DNA of 64,000 nt from Oreocharis arfaki (Eukaryota > Chordata > Aves > Passeriformes > Paramythiidae): positions 40,085-104,084 of the forward strand of contig VZRR01013724.1 in assembly GCA_013398015.1 (NCBI GenBank), written 5' to 3'. The translations under genes were made by a program, and so were the position numbers. Of this stretch, positions 39,605-51,334 are shown piece after piece; positions within the stretch are counted from its first letter, which is position 1; each line of letters begins with the position of its first letter. The notes under the pieces are model-generated. The model did no database searches and had not been told where the DNA came from. It was given only the letters and a program-made list of their open reading frames with translations.

Positions 39605-41289
39605 CAAAAACAATCCACAGAGATCCATATCTGGATCTATCCCTTTTCTGAGTTTTCTAACTCTTGGAATACAGAAGGATGTTTACTCTTCTACAGAAAA
39701 GTTGATTGGAGGTATCGTGTATATGCGAGACAGTGGCTTCCATTTCGTACTGTGTTGTGAACCCAGAAGGACATGGAAACTGGAGTGGAGCTCCTGCAGA
39801 GACAAGAGACTGGTGATATGTGAGGGAAGCATCTTTGCATTTCCCAGCTCCTACTGAGCTTTTATCAGATAATCAATTTTTGTTTTGGGGGGGGGGATAA
39901 AAAAAGAAAAAAACCCAGAAACTAACAAAATAAAACATATTAATTAATACCTTTATCCTTTAAAAAGTGTTAAAGCCTGTTATGGAAACTTTGGAAAGCC
40001 CAGGAGGTACAAGGAAGTACATCCTCGTTGTGAAAAGTAGGAAAACTGTACTTGATATTCTCAACCATAATATTATATGAGTCTGGAGACAGGTAGACTA
40101 TCCAAAAAATAAAGAATTTCACTTTTAACAGGTCTCCATTTCTCCTTTTCTCTCCCTACACCAAGAAAAAGTGAACGTCTTTGCTAGAGTATTGAAGTCT
40201 TAGTGTGTTACTGTAAAGCCCTTGTAGCAAAAGGCTGATACACTTCAAATCAAAACTAAATCAAAGAGAGAAGTTTCCTAGGACATAGCACAAGGTTGTG
40301 CACTACCAGAGACTGATGAGAAATGGAGTTACTGGAAGAAAGAAAAGCAAAACAAAAGAAGTCCTCAAAGAAACAACTATAGACTGACCTCTTTCCTCTA
40401 TGGAGTGCAAACTCATAGCACAGGATGTTCACTGTTTTTCGACAGCCTAAAGCACTGAAGATCTCAAGTATCACTTAACACCATAAATGAGAGGGTGAGA
40501 TTTATTCCCATTTCAATCAGAGCTGGATAGCCTACTTGGATTAACTTTAGTTGCCATCATGTTATTACAGACCTGTGACTCCTTTCTTGGGTACGTTTAT
40601 TCTATACATTCAGTCATGTTGCTCTTTGACAATTTTCTTTCTGAAGTGATTTACACACTTAGAGTTACCAAAGCAGGGCATACACACTCTTTCTCTGGAA
40701 AAGTACAGAATATTTTTGCCTTTCCTGTCTCCAGAAATCTAGAATGAAAGCTTAGAGTTTCCCTATTCATCATAGAGTACTTTAAATAGAGTGTAAAAGT
40801 ATTGGACTATAGGTAAAATAGCAACAATCCTTCAACATTTTTTTCAGGTGTTTCTTCTCATTTCTTAAAATGCAAGTGAAGAACACTGAGGACTAGATTG
40901 TGTTTTTAGTTTCCACTGTCAATAAAAGGCAGTCTGTAACAGTGGATGCAGAATGATGTAAACGCTTAACTATAGATGCTTTGGATTGCCTGGCTATAAA
41001 CTGACTCCATCTCAAGACTGAAGAGCAGCACAGCCATGGTTTGATCAGGGACATTTACCACACAGATTGTCAGAGATCATAAGATTCCCCCAGCCATATA
41101 ACTTCTTGTCTGCAGAAAATAATTATGAAGCTGCTCTTCTTCAAAAAGAGAATTAAAAAAAAAAAGAAAAAAGATGAGAAGAAGAAAAGTGCCCTGTAAC
41201 CCTCCCTCTCTACATCTCTATTGCTCAGTATTTCTACTGATTTTTAAGGACTGTCTTGTGCGTGTCCTCTTTAGAACAATAATTATCCA
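39605..41289. other. Non-coding, no gene recognised
   Basis: AT-rich sequence with a G9 run near 39887 and A-rich stretches. Open frames of 60-72 codons have no recognisable product. Confidence 0.5.
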
Positions 41290-41505
41290 TTCATAGAATC
41301 ATAGAATCATAGAATCATAGAACCATAGAATAGCTTGGGTTGGAAGGGACCTTAAAGATCATCTGGTTACAACCCACCTGCTGTAAGCAGGGGCATTTTC
41401 TCTAGACTAGGTTTCTCAGAACCCCATCTTATCTAGCCTTGAACACTTCCATGGGTGGGAACTTCTAGGCAACCTGTTTGTAGGGTCACCACCCTCATCC
41501 TGTAA
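41290..41505 (-). mobile_element. CR1 LINE 3' end, antisense
   Basis: Opens with several copies of the antisense 8-bp tail unit (TCATAGAA repeated), then TTGGGTTGGAAGGGACCTTA and AAGATCATCTGG, the classic reverse complement of the CR1 3' end. It is 5'-truncated after about 215 bp. The intact tail repeats suggest it is younger than the other CR1 copies here. Confidence 0.93.
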
Positions 41506-41789
41506 CAGGATGATTTTATTTTTACACTGCCTATTGTCATTATCCTATTGCTTTCTGCCTCACCTGCTTGACTCCCAACATTTGGGAATTGTTTGCTTCT
41601 GTGCCTTTAGCAGGTGATGCTTAAAAAGTGACCAGCACTGACAGGCCTCATCACCAGCAAAAACATTTTCATGGGGGACCTTACTCACTAATTCCCTGAA
41701 GTCTTCTCCTCTCATGTCCAGAGATGAAGTTTTGAGGTTTTGAGGAAACTAGCGCTAATGGGGTCTCTGAATCTACTTCATAGGGTTTT

Positions 41790-41970
41790 GGCTATAATGT
41801 ACCACACCTGAAATGTTTCTACACTAATGCAGGAAGCATGAGGAATAACAAGGAGGAGCTCAAGGCTTTGGCCTATTCCCAGAGATTCGACATCATCGGT
41901 ATGAGTGAAACCTTTTGGGATGAGTCCTGTGACTGGAGTGCCTGGCTGGATCAAGGCCTTCCAGGTTGTG
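41790..41970 (+). mobile_element. CR1 LINE fragment, endonuclease N-terminus
   Basis: The sense frame reads NAGSMRNNKEELKALA, then FDIIGMSETFWDESCDW at 41838-41950. This matches the N-terminal part of the CR1 ORF2 apurinic/apyrimidinic-type endonuclease (NARSxxNKxEEL, then the ITETWWD motif with its catalytic Glu). It lies about 285 bp from the antisense CR1 3' end and points the other way, so it is a separate insertion. It breaks off after DWSAWLDQ. Confidence 0.8.
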
Positions 41971-43143
41971 ATGAGGCTCAGGGCCTCTGGACCAGGTCTA
42001 GAAATTGGGAACTCCCCCTGTACAGCTAGATCTCTGCCCTCATTCTTCCGTCACAGCCACCTGAGCTTTGCCAACTGAGTTGTTAAACTCTATCTTTTAA
42101 AGAGGAAACTAAATAAAATTTCCTTTCTGCTCCTCTAGGACAGAAAGTGATTTTTACCACTATTTATACTCATGAGAAAGTGAATGCAGGGCAGAGTGGT
42201 CAACGTTGTTTGTTTGAAAGTGGCAATGACCTCAAAAATGTGCATGGAAAACAGAGGTAAAATTGAGAAGCTGTTGTGTTATTAGACCTCTGTGAAATCG
42301 GATTCTGGAAACAGCATGATGTAGAAATGCCTGAACAGCCCTTGCTACCAATTTAGCAATATTTTAGTTCTAGAGCATGCAAAGATTATGATTATGCCTA
42401 GTCTGAATACCGTTGTCTCATCCTGTGTAGCTACTTAACAACAGTTTTAGCACTGAGATTGTGCAAAACAAATATTTTGCAGTCTTTTTTTTTTTTTTCA
42501 AATATTTTGATAAATATTGTGACATAATGGTATTGTCATCCTAGTTTAAATATTGGTGGCCAAAAGCAGGATTCCTTTTAGGTATGTGAAATCTACTTTA
42601 ATCATTTTCTTGCATGAGAAAGTGAAACCTCCATGCTTCCAATATTTTAAGTTCAGAAAGCAAACAAATGCTATTCTTTTGACTCTAATGCAATAAACAC
42701 TTTTAGTATTTCTTTATTATAATGTTTAAAAAAAACCAAAACCAAAGAGCAGTCACTTATTGATTTGGTCTCCCTGAAGAATCTTCATTGAGTCATAGTA
42801 GTAAAGAAAGCTCTGAAGTACATGAGATGTAAACAGTCCCAAATAAAAAACAAACAAAAAACAAAACCAAAATTAAATCAACAACAATCTCACAATATCA
42901 AATATAATATCCTTGAATATTTTTGTTATCTATTAGGAAAAATCTCATTATTTTTCCAATAAATTTTATTTTATTAAAAAATGTAATAAATCCACTTAAA
43001 AATCTACCAAAAAAAGGTGAATAAGAATTTTTAAAAAGTTAGTTTTTGCATGTATAAAGTTCTGACAGCAGCTAAGACACATGCTCCTTCTCATCATCTT
43101 TTACATGCTTTTTTTTTCACCAGAATTCAAGACCTGATTTATT
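41971..43143. other. Non-coding, no gene recognised
   Basis: The first 150 bases are moderately GC-rich and contain AATAAA in an LTR-like setting near 42113, but I cannot assign a family. The rest is AT-rich with an (AAAC)-type tract at 42845-42880. Confidence 0.4.
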
Positions 43144-43400
43144 TGGGGATTTTTGTTTGTTTTGTTGTTTTGTTTTTTTTTTTCCACCTGACTGCTGAAT
43201 GAGAAAGGAAAGGTTGAAATGTCTCTTATGTCTCTTTTGATGCCTGGTTTTGTTTTACATGGGGTATTTTGGTTGGCTAGTTGATTTTTTGGGGGGTTTT
43301 GGTGGGGATTTTTGGGGTTTTTTTTTTTGGTTGTTGGTTTGTTTTTTGTGTTGTTTTGATTTTTTGTTTTTTTTTGTTTGTTTGTTTGTTTTTTTTAGCT
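43144..43400. repeat. GT-rich low-complexity tract
   Basis: Almost only G and T on the plus strand, with TTTGTTTG units and G runs (G6, G4, G4) near 43287-43320. The strand asymmetry makes a 75-85 codon open frame of W, F, V and G residues that is not a gene. Confidence 0.9.
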
Positions 43401-43679
43401 AAAGAAAAGATTCATTCAGCTTTAACTAGAACATTTCCTATTTGGTGGTTGTTTTGTTCCACAGTTATTTTGCTTGTTTGTATTTGGGTTTTGTTTTTAA
43501 CAGTTATTTATTTATTCTTACCCTTCTCAGACAGATGAAGTAGCAACTGTATGAGGTAGACTTTTTCCCCCAATTTGACACACAACTGTAAATACAGTGA
43601 GTGGGCATATCTAACAAAGCTCTTAAAATATTTCCATCTCTTCTGATCAGCAAAAAAGTGCTAAGGGAACCAAGTAAGG

Positions 43680-44065
43680 AAATAATTTAATTCTTCACTG
43701 ACATTTTTAAAGTTCACACAACTCAGGAGAGATTCCTAAGGATTGAAAAGCATCAAAGAGAACTTCATTATATTCCTTTAAATTGTCATGAGGGAAAACA
43801 GTGAGTTTATAATTTGCTGGGAGAAAATACAGGAACTCTCATATGAAATGTCTAAAGTAAAGTAAACCCATGAAGCTTGATTAAGGATTGTCAACATGAA
43901 TTCAGACAGGAGAGGTCGTGCTCAACTGACCTGCTGGAGTTCTTTGAAGACATTACTGCCACAATAGATAAGGAAAATTCAGTAGATGGTAATATATTTA
44001 GATTTTCAAAAGCGCTTAACAAGGTTCCACATCAGAGATTGATGACTAAAACTAAAGAGTCACAA
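43680..44065 (+). mobile_element. Older CR1-like RT fragment
   Basis: The frame at 43877-44095 reads QHEFRQERSCSTDLLEFFEDITATID and then FRFSKALNKVPHQRL. This is the CR1 reverse-transcriptase block known as QHGFRxGRSCxTNLLEFFE...LDFSKAFDKVPHxRL. The catalytic Asp of the LDFSKAFD motif region has decayed (FRFSKALN). Divergence is greater than in the other CR1 pieces, suggesting an older subfamily. Confidence 0.85.
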
Positions 44066-44720
44066 AATGAAAGGCAAAATGGAAGAGTAATGTAAATGTT
44101 TCCCTTGATATAAACTGGTTTTCAGCTTGCAAGCAGCTTAGATTGGGGCAGGCCAATAGGTCATTTTTCAGTACTTCTGTTCATAGTTTCTGTTTGTGTG
44201 TTTGGTGCTGCAGTTGGGAGCAAAATTTGAGGTGATGGAGGTGATGGTCTGACTGGAAAGAGAAGAAATACATGAGAAAAAGTGAGAGACAGTTAAGCCA
44301 TATACATAAAAAAAAAAAATAAATATTTCAAATAATTTAGTATAGAGTGCTTCTGGACAGGCAACTATAACACAGTTAGCAGTGGAAAAGGTACATAATT
44401 GTTTAATCAAAATTTTTTCTGGTGTTCCAGGAAATCATAATGAAAATGGAACAAATTTTTTTCTAGCTATATACCTCAGATAAGAATAATTATAGATTCT
44501 TCTAGAGTTGTTTGGCTTGAATAGCAAATTGAGGTATAGGCTTGCTGCAGAAAGTTTGAGGGCCTCAATGAAACATGCTACCTGGTGAGCTAAAGACCAG
44601 CTGCTTTCTTATTTTGCATAGCTATTTAAATCAGGGTAGAGTAGTACTGCTAGCAGCAAAGTGTAACAAAATTTTACTTGCAAATTGTCCTAGAAAAGGC
44701 TGGGGAGAGTATAACTAGAT
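44066..44720. other. Non-coding, no gene recognised
   Basis: AT-rich sequence with no repeat or exon I can support. Confidence 0.45.
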
Positions 44721-44777
44721 TTCAGATGCTTGATAGAGGAAAGAAAGAAAAGAAGAGAGGAAGAGAAACATGAGAAG

Positions 44778-44872
44778 CGGAAGGAAGGAATAAAGGAAGG
44801 AATGAAGGAAGGAAGGAAGGAAGGAAGGAAGGAAGGAAGGAAGCAAGGAAGCAAGGAAGCAAGGAAGGAAGT
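44778..44872. repeat. (GGAA)n microsatellite with AAGGAAGC variants
   Basis: A run of pure AAGG/GGAA units is followed by three AAGGAAGC units and a return to GGAA. GGAA arrays are clustered ETS-factor core sites, but no promoter is evident nearby. The antisense frame (FLPSFLPSFLPS) is an artefact of the repeat. Confidence 0.97.
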
Positions 44873-45359
44873 CTACATATCTGAGAAAATCCAGAACAAA
44901 CTAATCCTCTTTTATCTTGAAATTTTCCAGCGGATCTTGAAGCACTAAGGGATAAACTGAATGCCATTTAAATGCTGCTGGTTGTCAAACACAAAATATC
45001 AATAAAGCTTCCTGAATAAAAAGCGTATTGAGTTCCTGCACCAACACAGCTAAGAAAGCAAGTCTATATGATTAGAAATGTGAGATAATTTTCTTTACTA
45101 GTTTCTAAATTATACCATTATGCACCTTACCAAACTGCAATTATGATTTCTTTTTCCTTAGTTTTTTCTTTCCCTTCTTTCTTTTATAAATGATTGGGTA
45201 GTAACTCAGTTAATAAAAAATATACCCTAAGTACTCAAATTCATCTCCTATACCTAACTGCATATTGTTTGCAATCAAATAGAGTTGCAATAATCTGCTT
45301 TCTATTGTGGTATTACAGAATATTATAAACAGAAAATATTTTTCAGTTTTGCAATACTG
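44873..45359. other. Non-coding, no gene recognised
   Basis: AT-rich sequence. Nothing supported. Confidence 0.45.
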
Positions 45360-45371
45360 CCAGTAGGTGGT
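45360..45371 (+). promoter_or_regulatory. CTCF-like core motif
   Basis: CCAGTAGGTGGT matches the CTCF core CCASYAGRKGGC at 11 of 12 positions (final T for C). Candidate insulator or loop-anchor site. Unconfirmed. Confidence 0.3.
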
Positions 45372-45660
45372 ACTAGTAGTTTCTAAATTTGATAATAAAT
45401 GTCTTCAACTTGAGTATTACACATTTCTGTCACAGCAAGTAATGTGTTTCTACTCTACTGAAAATAACTTATTTATATTTGATGCATTTCCACTCAAGGG
45501 CAGATTTTAATTCAGTTACTATTTCTTTCAGTGGTGATGCCTGTAAAGTATCCTTTAAAATGCAGTTTAGAATTTGCATGACAAATTGTTACATCTATTA
45601 GTTAGATTTCAATTGAATATATTAAAATATATCTTATAAAAAGTTTCCTCCATTTTGCAG

Positions 45661-45735
45661 CATTTGAATCTTCAAGATACAGCTCAGAACTCAGCTTTAA
45701 AATTTTTTAGCAATATTTGCTGTCAAGATTCAGAG
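45661..45735 (+). CDS. Candidate 75-bp internal exon
   Basis: The segment is preceded by a pyrimidine tract and acceptor (TTTCCTCCATTTTGCAG, AG at 45659-45660). It is followed at once by a near-consensus donor (CAGAG then GTGAGT at 45736-45741). It is exactly 25 codons, open in one frame only (starting HLNLQDTAQNS, ending CCQDSE) and closed in the other two. A length divisible by three would allow it to be skipped or included without a frameshift. I do not recognise the peptide and see no partner exons nearby. It may equally be a non-coding RNA exon or chance. Confidence 0.25.
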
Positions 45736-45741
45736 GTGAGT

Positions 45742-47540
45742 CATTCAAGTAGTCCCACTACTTCTTTTTAATTCAATATACAGCCTTGAAAAATTATCTG
45801 TTGTTTTGCTGTGTAGGTCTTTTAAGCATGTGGGTGTAAAGTAAAATTCCTTTTTTTCCCCTACTTAGGGGACAGTCAAACCCAGATAGCTGCAGAGATA
45901 CAATAGTAATGCCTACAGAAAATATTCTTGCAATCCAAGGAAATTTTTATATGAGGCCAGAATACTTGAAGCGTGGCAGTAGTAGCACTTCTGGCTTTGC
46001 TAGTGGGTGACAATAGACGCAAGAAAAAAGTTACTTTGCTGCAGGCTAGTTGCCCTTAACGAACTGAGATAAATACCTCTGTAAACCAAAATAAATTAAA
46101 CAGAACATGATGTTTCTTCTGAGAAGTTATATGATTTAAAAAAATAATGAGGAGACATTGCTAATTTGGGTGGGATTGAAACCTATTTTCCCTTGGAAAT
46201 GTCAAAGACTAAAAAAAAAAAAATCATTCCCCAGGAATTACATAATGCAATGACATATTACAGTAACCTTCAAAGGTTTGGTTTGACTCATAGAATTGTC
46301 GCCACCATGTCAATTGTTCTGTCATTGTCATATTCGTAAAAATAATAATAATTAAAGTGACAGAAAGTGGTGTTATTAGCATGTACCCATGTGTGATCAG
46401 AATTCACTACAACAGCGTGAAGAGATTGTGGACTCCTACGTGGGAAGACAAAGACAAGTTTATGTACTTCTTTCACTGTATCTGTAATGTCTTCATGAAG
46501 AGATTTACTTCCAATGTCAGACAACTTTTCTTAACAGTTGACACCAGTTCTAGTTCATATATTTATGCCTTTTTATTGATAAAATCAAAGAGATTGTTTT
46601 CAAGATGCCTGTTTCTACAGGTGTTTGACAATATCTGGACAGGATATGTACTAAATTTTGTGTACTCTTTTGAATTTCACATAAAATGACTGATCTATGA
46701 TGGGTTAATCACTTGTTTGCAAACCACTGTCTGTCTGCAAACTAAGATTTTTTTTGTTATTTTTATTTTAATTTTCATCATTGTTGATTATTGAAGGAAA
46801 GGAATGCCCAGTTCTCTCAAGAAACCTCATGGGGCGTTATCTTCTCACCTGTTCACCATTCACCTGCAGGCATTTGACAGAGGTAACTGCTGTGGTTCAT
46901 ATTCATATATGATAACCACTCTTCTCATTTTGTTCATGAATGGTTCATGGTCTGAGTTACAAATTTTGGAGGATCTTGAGGTATGAGTGATAGTGTTTCA
47001 CTGACAAACAAGGTAACGAATGTAAGCATTGAGATAAGCCTGGCTATTGCAGCCTTTCTTCTTGTCAGACTGAATATGCTGCAGAATTTCACACTGCGTG
47101 GGGATTCTTATGCTTATACTAAAAATATATTTGGCTGTAGCAGATAGGAGAATGTTTCATTATAATGTGCACTTATATTTTTTGCATTTGGTTTTCAAGA
47201 TTCTTTATTGATTGTTGTCAAGTAGTGTCATAAGTAATAAGGCTGTTAGAGGCAGAATTCTCTAATTTTTAGATTCAGAGAAGTTATTAACGCACTCAGA
47301 ACCTGAAAGGGCAGTGTTTGTGGTGTAACTCTATAAGGATTTAAGTATGACAGTCACCTTTAAATAGGGAATTCGGTCCTTTCTATGACAAGATCTGAAA
47401 TGGGCAATGTGATACGGAAATGTGCAAAGCGGAACAGCTGAAGGAACATGGAGCAAATCCTCCCCAACATAAGTGCCTCTCAGGGGTGTTCTGGGAGCAA
47501 GAATTAGTAGTCTGTGTGCTGCACAGTCAGAAAGAGAACA
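45742..47540. other. Non-coding, no gene recognised
   Basis: AT-rich sequence. Open frames of 60-110 codons (for example 46357-46689) have no recognisable product. Confidence 0.45.
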
Positions 47541-47890
47541 AGAATCTTGGATATTGTCAGGGCACTGAGGGCACCACCAGTCCTGACTTACTCTGCCCAA
47601 CCCCTTCAGGGCTTCCCATACCCTGTCCATGGTCCAGGTCCCCATGTCAGCCTCCCACAGCCCAGCCCAGCCTCAGCCTTTTTCCATCCCACATCCCCAG
47701 GGAGATGCCTGATGCCTGGGGCTGTCCTGGCGTCCCCAGCTGCCCTGCTCCTGGATGGTGAGTGGGACAGGACCTGCCAGACAGCACCCAGACAGACCCT
47801 AAGGAACCCTCCTCCGCTCCTGAATCCTAGGGAGACCCTGGCCCTCCAGAACTCCAGGAAGCACTGAGAGACTACAACAGTCTCCAGCCT
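47540..47890. other. GC-rich island in AT-rich surroundings
   Basis: An abrupt C- and G-rich stretch with overlapping open frames on both strands (113, 117 and 113 codons). CpG dinucleotides are few, so it is not a typical CpG-island promoter. It could be a GC-rich repeat, an exon-bearing region or a remnant of a retrotransposed gene. I cannot name its source. Confidence 0.6.
47701..47757 (+). CDS. Candidate 57-bp exon inside the GC-rich island
   Basis: Strong acceptor context (CCTTTTTCCATCCCACATCCCCAG in two adjoining stretches, AG at 47699-47700) and a consensus donor (GATG then GTGAGTGG, GT at 47758). One frame begins ATG at 47712 and gives a short hydrophobic peptide, MPGAVLASPAALLLD, resembling the start of a signal peptide. 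No adjacent exon is recognised. C-rich sequence produces such signals by chance fairly often. Confidence 0.15.
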
Positions 47891-49493
47891 GGGACTTGAG
47901 CAGAACCATTCTGAAGTGAAACTTGATTTTTCAGCACATGATTTCACTCCAAGTTTTTAATATCCAGTAAAATATAATTAGTTTAAACTGTAATTTGTCA
48001 TGGAAAGACTAATTCTTTTCTTTCATGGCTAAATTACTGAAGATCTCCATAATGTTTAGGGATTTTTGAGGCATTGAGGTTGATGTGATGTCTGGACCCT
48101 ATTTCCAAGACGCATGCTATTCCAAAGTCATGCCAAAGTTGACTAAATGAATCACTTTTTAAAGATAGCTGGCAGCAACAGAAATTCAGGCAGCAAGATT
48201 CATTTAACACATTGATCCATAATAGCAATGCAGACTGAGTCATGCTGACTATTATATTACAGCAGAAAATTCAATTATCTGTTTGGTTCCTTGCTGTTTT
48301 CCCACCATAAATGGATATATCTGTGTCTATACCCACATATGTAAAAATGTATATAATATCTGTATGTCTGCGTATATACATGTATTTTCATTTACACACA
48401 TCTATGCATCAATATGCCGTAGCCTAATATATGTATTGATATCTAACAATGCGTACCTCTAGATTATAACTATAATCTAAAATGGGTTTGCTCCAAATAT
48501 GCAAGAGATTGTCTCTACGTTTATACCTAGATATATACATCTGCAAGCAGAAGAGTCACTAAAAATATTGTGCATGGGCTGCTACTAATTTAGGAGGATA
48601 CTCAGTACACCTGAACCTGCTGCAAAAGGGCTGTTATTCCAAACAGCCTCTAGGAGAGCTTCTGGCATCACTAAATGTTGTCTGATCTAGAAGGGAGCAT
48701 AGTGTTGGTGTTGTTTTTTTAAGGTATGTTCTTTGGTTGAAAGGTAAAGACTTAATTTCTAAATCAATTTGAATATTTTTTTCTTTTTTTAAGCTTAGAC
48801 AGTATACTAGAAAATCAGAACACTAGCAAAATTATGATAAATATGAGTGTCTTGAAAATCTAAAATGATCATTTTGTGGAGACTAGTCACAATATATAAT
48901 ATTGTATAATTATATAAAAATAAACTGTCTATGTTGTAGAAAACACTTGTCGGAATACACACAAATAAATATAAGGTATCAAGAATGTCATTGATAATAA
49001 GGTCCCACCCTAAATAGTAAGATTGATGAACAATTCTTTGCTTAATCTTTTAGGAATTCTTTCACTGGCTCTAAAGGCTAGATTTACTTAAAATGTTTGC
49101 AGAAATCCAGCCTTAGAATCTGAAAAGCCTTTGCGTTAAGAAAGTAGAAGGCATTTGAACTTAAAACATTTTTAGTCGAGTTCATTTGTCATTTATACTT
49201 TCTATAGTTCTGGTCTATGAATTTGTTCTCTATAGATTGTTGCTCTAAAATTTTACGTTCACTTATTTGCTTTTATCACTTTTTTCTCTTTCCCACCCTC
49301 TCTAAAATAAGAGCATCAACCTCTTACCTTGTTTTCTGTTCATGTATTTCTTGTTTGTCCTTTTCACCCCAACACTAATATTGTTTCTTTCGTTTCAGGT
49401 TACATTTTAGAAAGATGCAATATATATGTATTGAGAAAAACAATCTTTATCTCAGGAAAGATAAAGTCACACTGGTTCTCAGAAGGAAAGGAG
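47891..49493. other. Non-coding, no gene recognised
   Basis: AT-rich sequence including a TA/TG-rich stretch near 48310-48420. Nothing else supported. Confidence 0.45.
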
Positions 49494-50457
49494 TGATGCT
49501 CCTCAGGAGTTGGTATTGGAACTGTTGTTGTTTAACATTAACATTGGCGACACAGATAGTGGGGTTGAGTGCACCCTCAGCAAGTTTGCCAATGACACCA
49601 AGCCGTGTGGTGGAAATGCTGGAGGAAGGGGATGCCATCCGAAGGGACCTGGACAGACTTGAGAGGTGGGAAGTTGCATACCTCATCAAGTTCAACAAGA
49701 CCAAGTGCAAGGGCACCTGGGCAATCCCAGACACAAATGCAGGCTGGGCAGAAAATGGATGGAAAGCAGACCTAAGGCAGCCTTGGAAGTGGACCAGGAG
49801 CTCGACACAACCCAGCAAGGTGTGCTTGCAGCCCTGAAAGCCAACAGTGTCCTGGGCTGCATGAAAAGATGCATGACCAGCAGGGTGAGGGAGAGGATTC
49901 TCTCTCTATAATCCACTCTGGTTGGGACTCCCTCTTAAGAGTACTGCATTCAGCTCTAGAGCTTCCGACATAAGAAGGACATGGACCTCTTGAAGTGAGT
50001 CCAGAGGAGAACCATGAAGAAAATCAGAGGGCTGGAGCAGCTCCTCTATGAAGACAGGCTGAGAGAGTCGGGTTTTTTCAGCCTGGAGAAGCGTCTAGGG
50101 AGACCTTACAGCACATTCCAGTACTTAAAGGAGGGCTACAGGAAAGCTGGGGAGGGACTTTTTACCGGCACATGTAGTGATAGGACACAGGGGAATGACT
50201 TCATAAAATGAAAGAGGGTCGATTCAGGCTAAACATAAGGAAGAAATTCATTACTGTGGCGATGGTGAAGCACTGGAACAGGTTGAATAGAAAAGGATGT
50301 CCCATCCTTTGAAGTGTTTAAAGCCAGGTTCGATGGGGCTTTGAGCAGTGTGGTCAAGCTGAAGGTGTCCCTGTCCGTGGCAGGGAGATTGGAACTAGGT
50401 GGTCTTTAAGGTCCTTTCTAATCCTAACCATTATATTATTATATGATTCTGTGATAA
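49494..50457 (+). mobile_element. CR1 LINE, 3' kilobase
   Basis: Sense copy from the RT active-site region to the 3' terminus. The motif TTTGCCAATGAC at 49585-49596 reads FAND, so the second catalytic Asp of FADD is replaced by Asn. It continues through AGAGGGACCTGGACAGACTTGAGAGGTGGG-type sequence (in pieces), GAGGGCTGGAGCAGCTCCTC, AGCCTGGAGAAGCGTCTAGG and TTTAAGGTCCTTTCTAATCC, and ends in ATATGATTCTGTGAT. It is 5'-truncated, with stops and frameshifts. This is the best preserved long CR1 segment in the window. Confidence 0.93.
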
Positions 50458-51329
50458 GAATATTAAGTTGAAATCTACACAACTAATTTTTTATTCCTCA
50501 AAAAGAAAACAGAGTAGTGCAGTCCAGCTTTGCAGTAGTTGTTTATATGTAAAATTTACTTATGAAAGTAATATCCTTAGTTAAAAGATATCTGATTATG
50601 AAAAGCTGCAGACAGAATTTCACTGATAAATACAAGAAAAAAAGCTTTAATTTACATTTGGTTTGGTTTGTTCTTTTTTTTAGTGCCAAGAACAATATTT
50701 TTTAATGTTTATCAAAATATTATCTATCTTCATGTACTTCAGCTACTCTATAAATGGTTTTCCTATGCTGTAATACCATTTTGTAGAATACATTTAAAAT
50801 CAGCGAAGTGTGTAAGCATCTACTCAAGTTTTAAGAACAGGAGAAGTCTATATTGTTTGGATTAGTGAACTCAAGAGGTCTGGTAACATGTTTAAATTCT
50901 GAACATGAGCTTAACTGTTGTTACACATGGAATCTTTTCTGTAGTACATCTATTGTGAGGAGACCAAAATCTGTTTAGACGATTTCTCCATAGCATTTCT
51001 ATATTATGTTTTAGTACATGCAAGTTTTTTTTTCTTTTTTTTTGTTCATGCAATGGGTTTTTTTTGCTAGTTATTTTAATTAAGAGGACAATCATTATAA
51101 GAAAATTTTAGTATATTCAAGAATTTCTCAATGGCACAGTTTTTGAATTTCTTGTATAAATAAAATGTTCAAAATCTTGGACATAGAACTAAGTTATGAA
51201 AAATGGTTTTATTTCAATTTAAAGTTTATTTAACTCACTCAATAATAAGTTCCTTTGCATTAAAATTATTTTTTTTCTACCTACCTATAAGCAGGCCAGT
51301 AATATGTTATTGTGAATACCAAAGAGCAA
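50458..51329. other. Non-coding, no gene recognised
   Basis: AT-rich sequence with T-rich runs. No repeat or exon supported. Confidence 0.45.
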
Positions 51330-51334
51330 ATAGT
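51330..51334. repeat. Left target-site duplication (ATAGT)
   Basis: Five bases identical to those right of the solo LTR (51946-51950). Confidence 0.88.

Noticed and set aside
43281..43538. Membrane-like hydrophobic 85-codon frame
   Set aside because: Produced by the GT-rich low-complexity tract.
44722..44967. Lys/Glu-rich or Leu/Pro/Ser-rich repeat protein
   Set aside because: Both frames are translations of the GGAA microsatellite.
49415..49837. 140-codon open frame (+) and its antisense partner
   Set aside because: Part of the CR1 copy; not a host gene.
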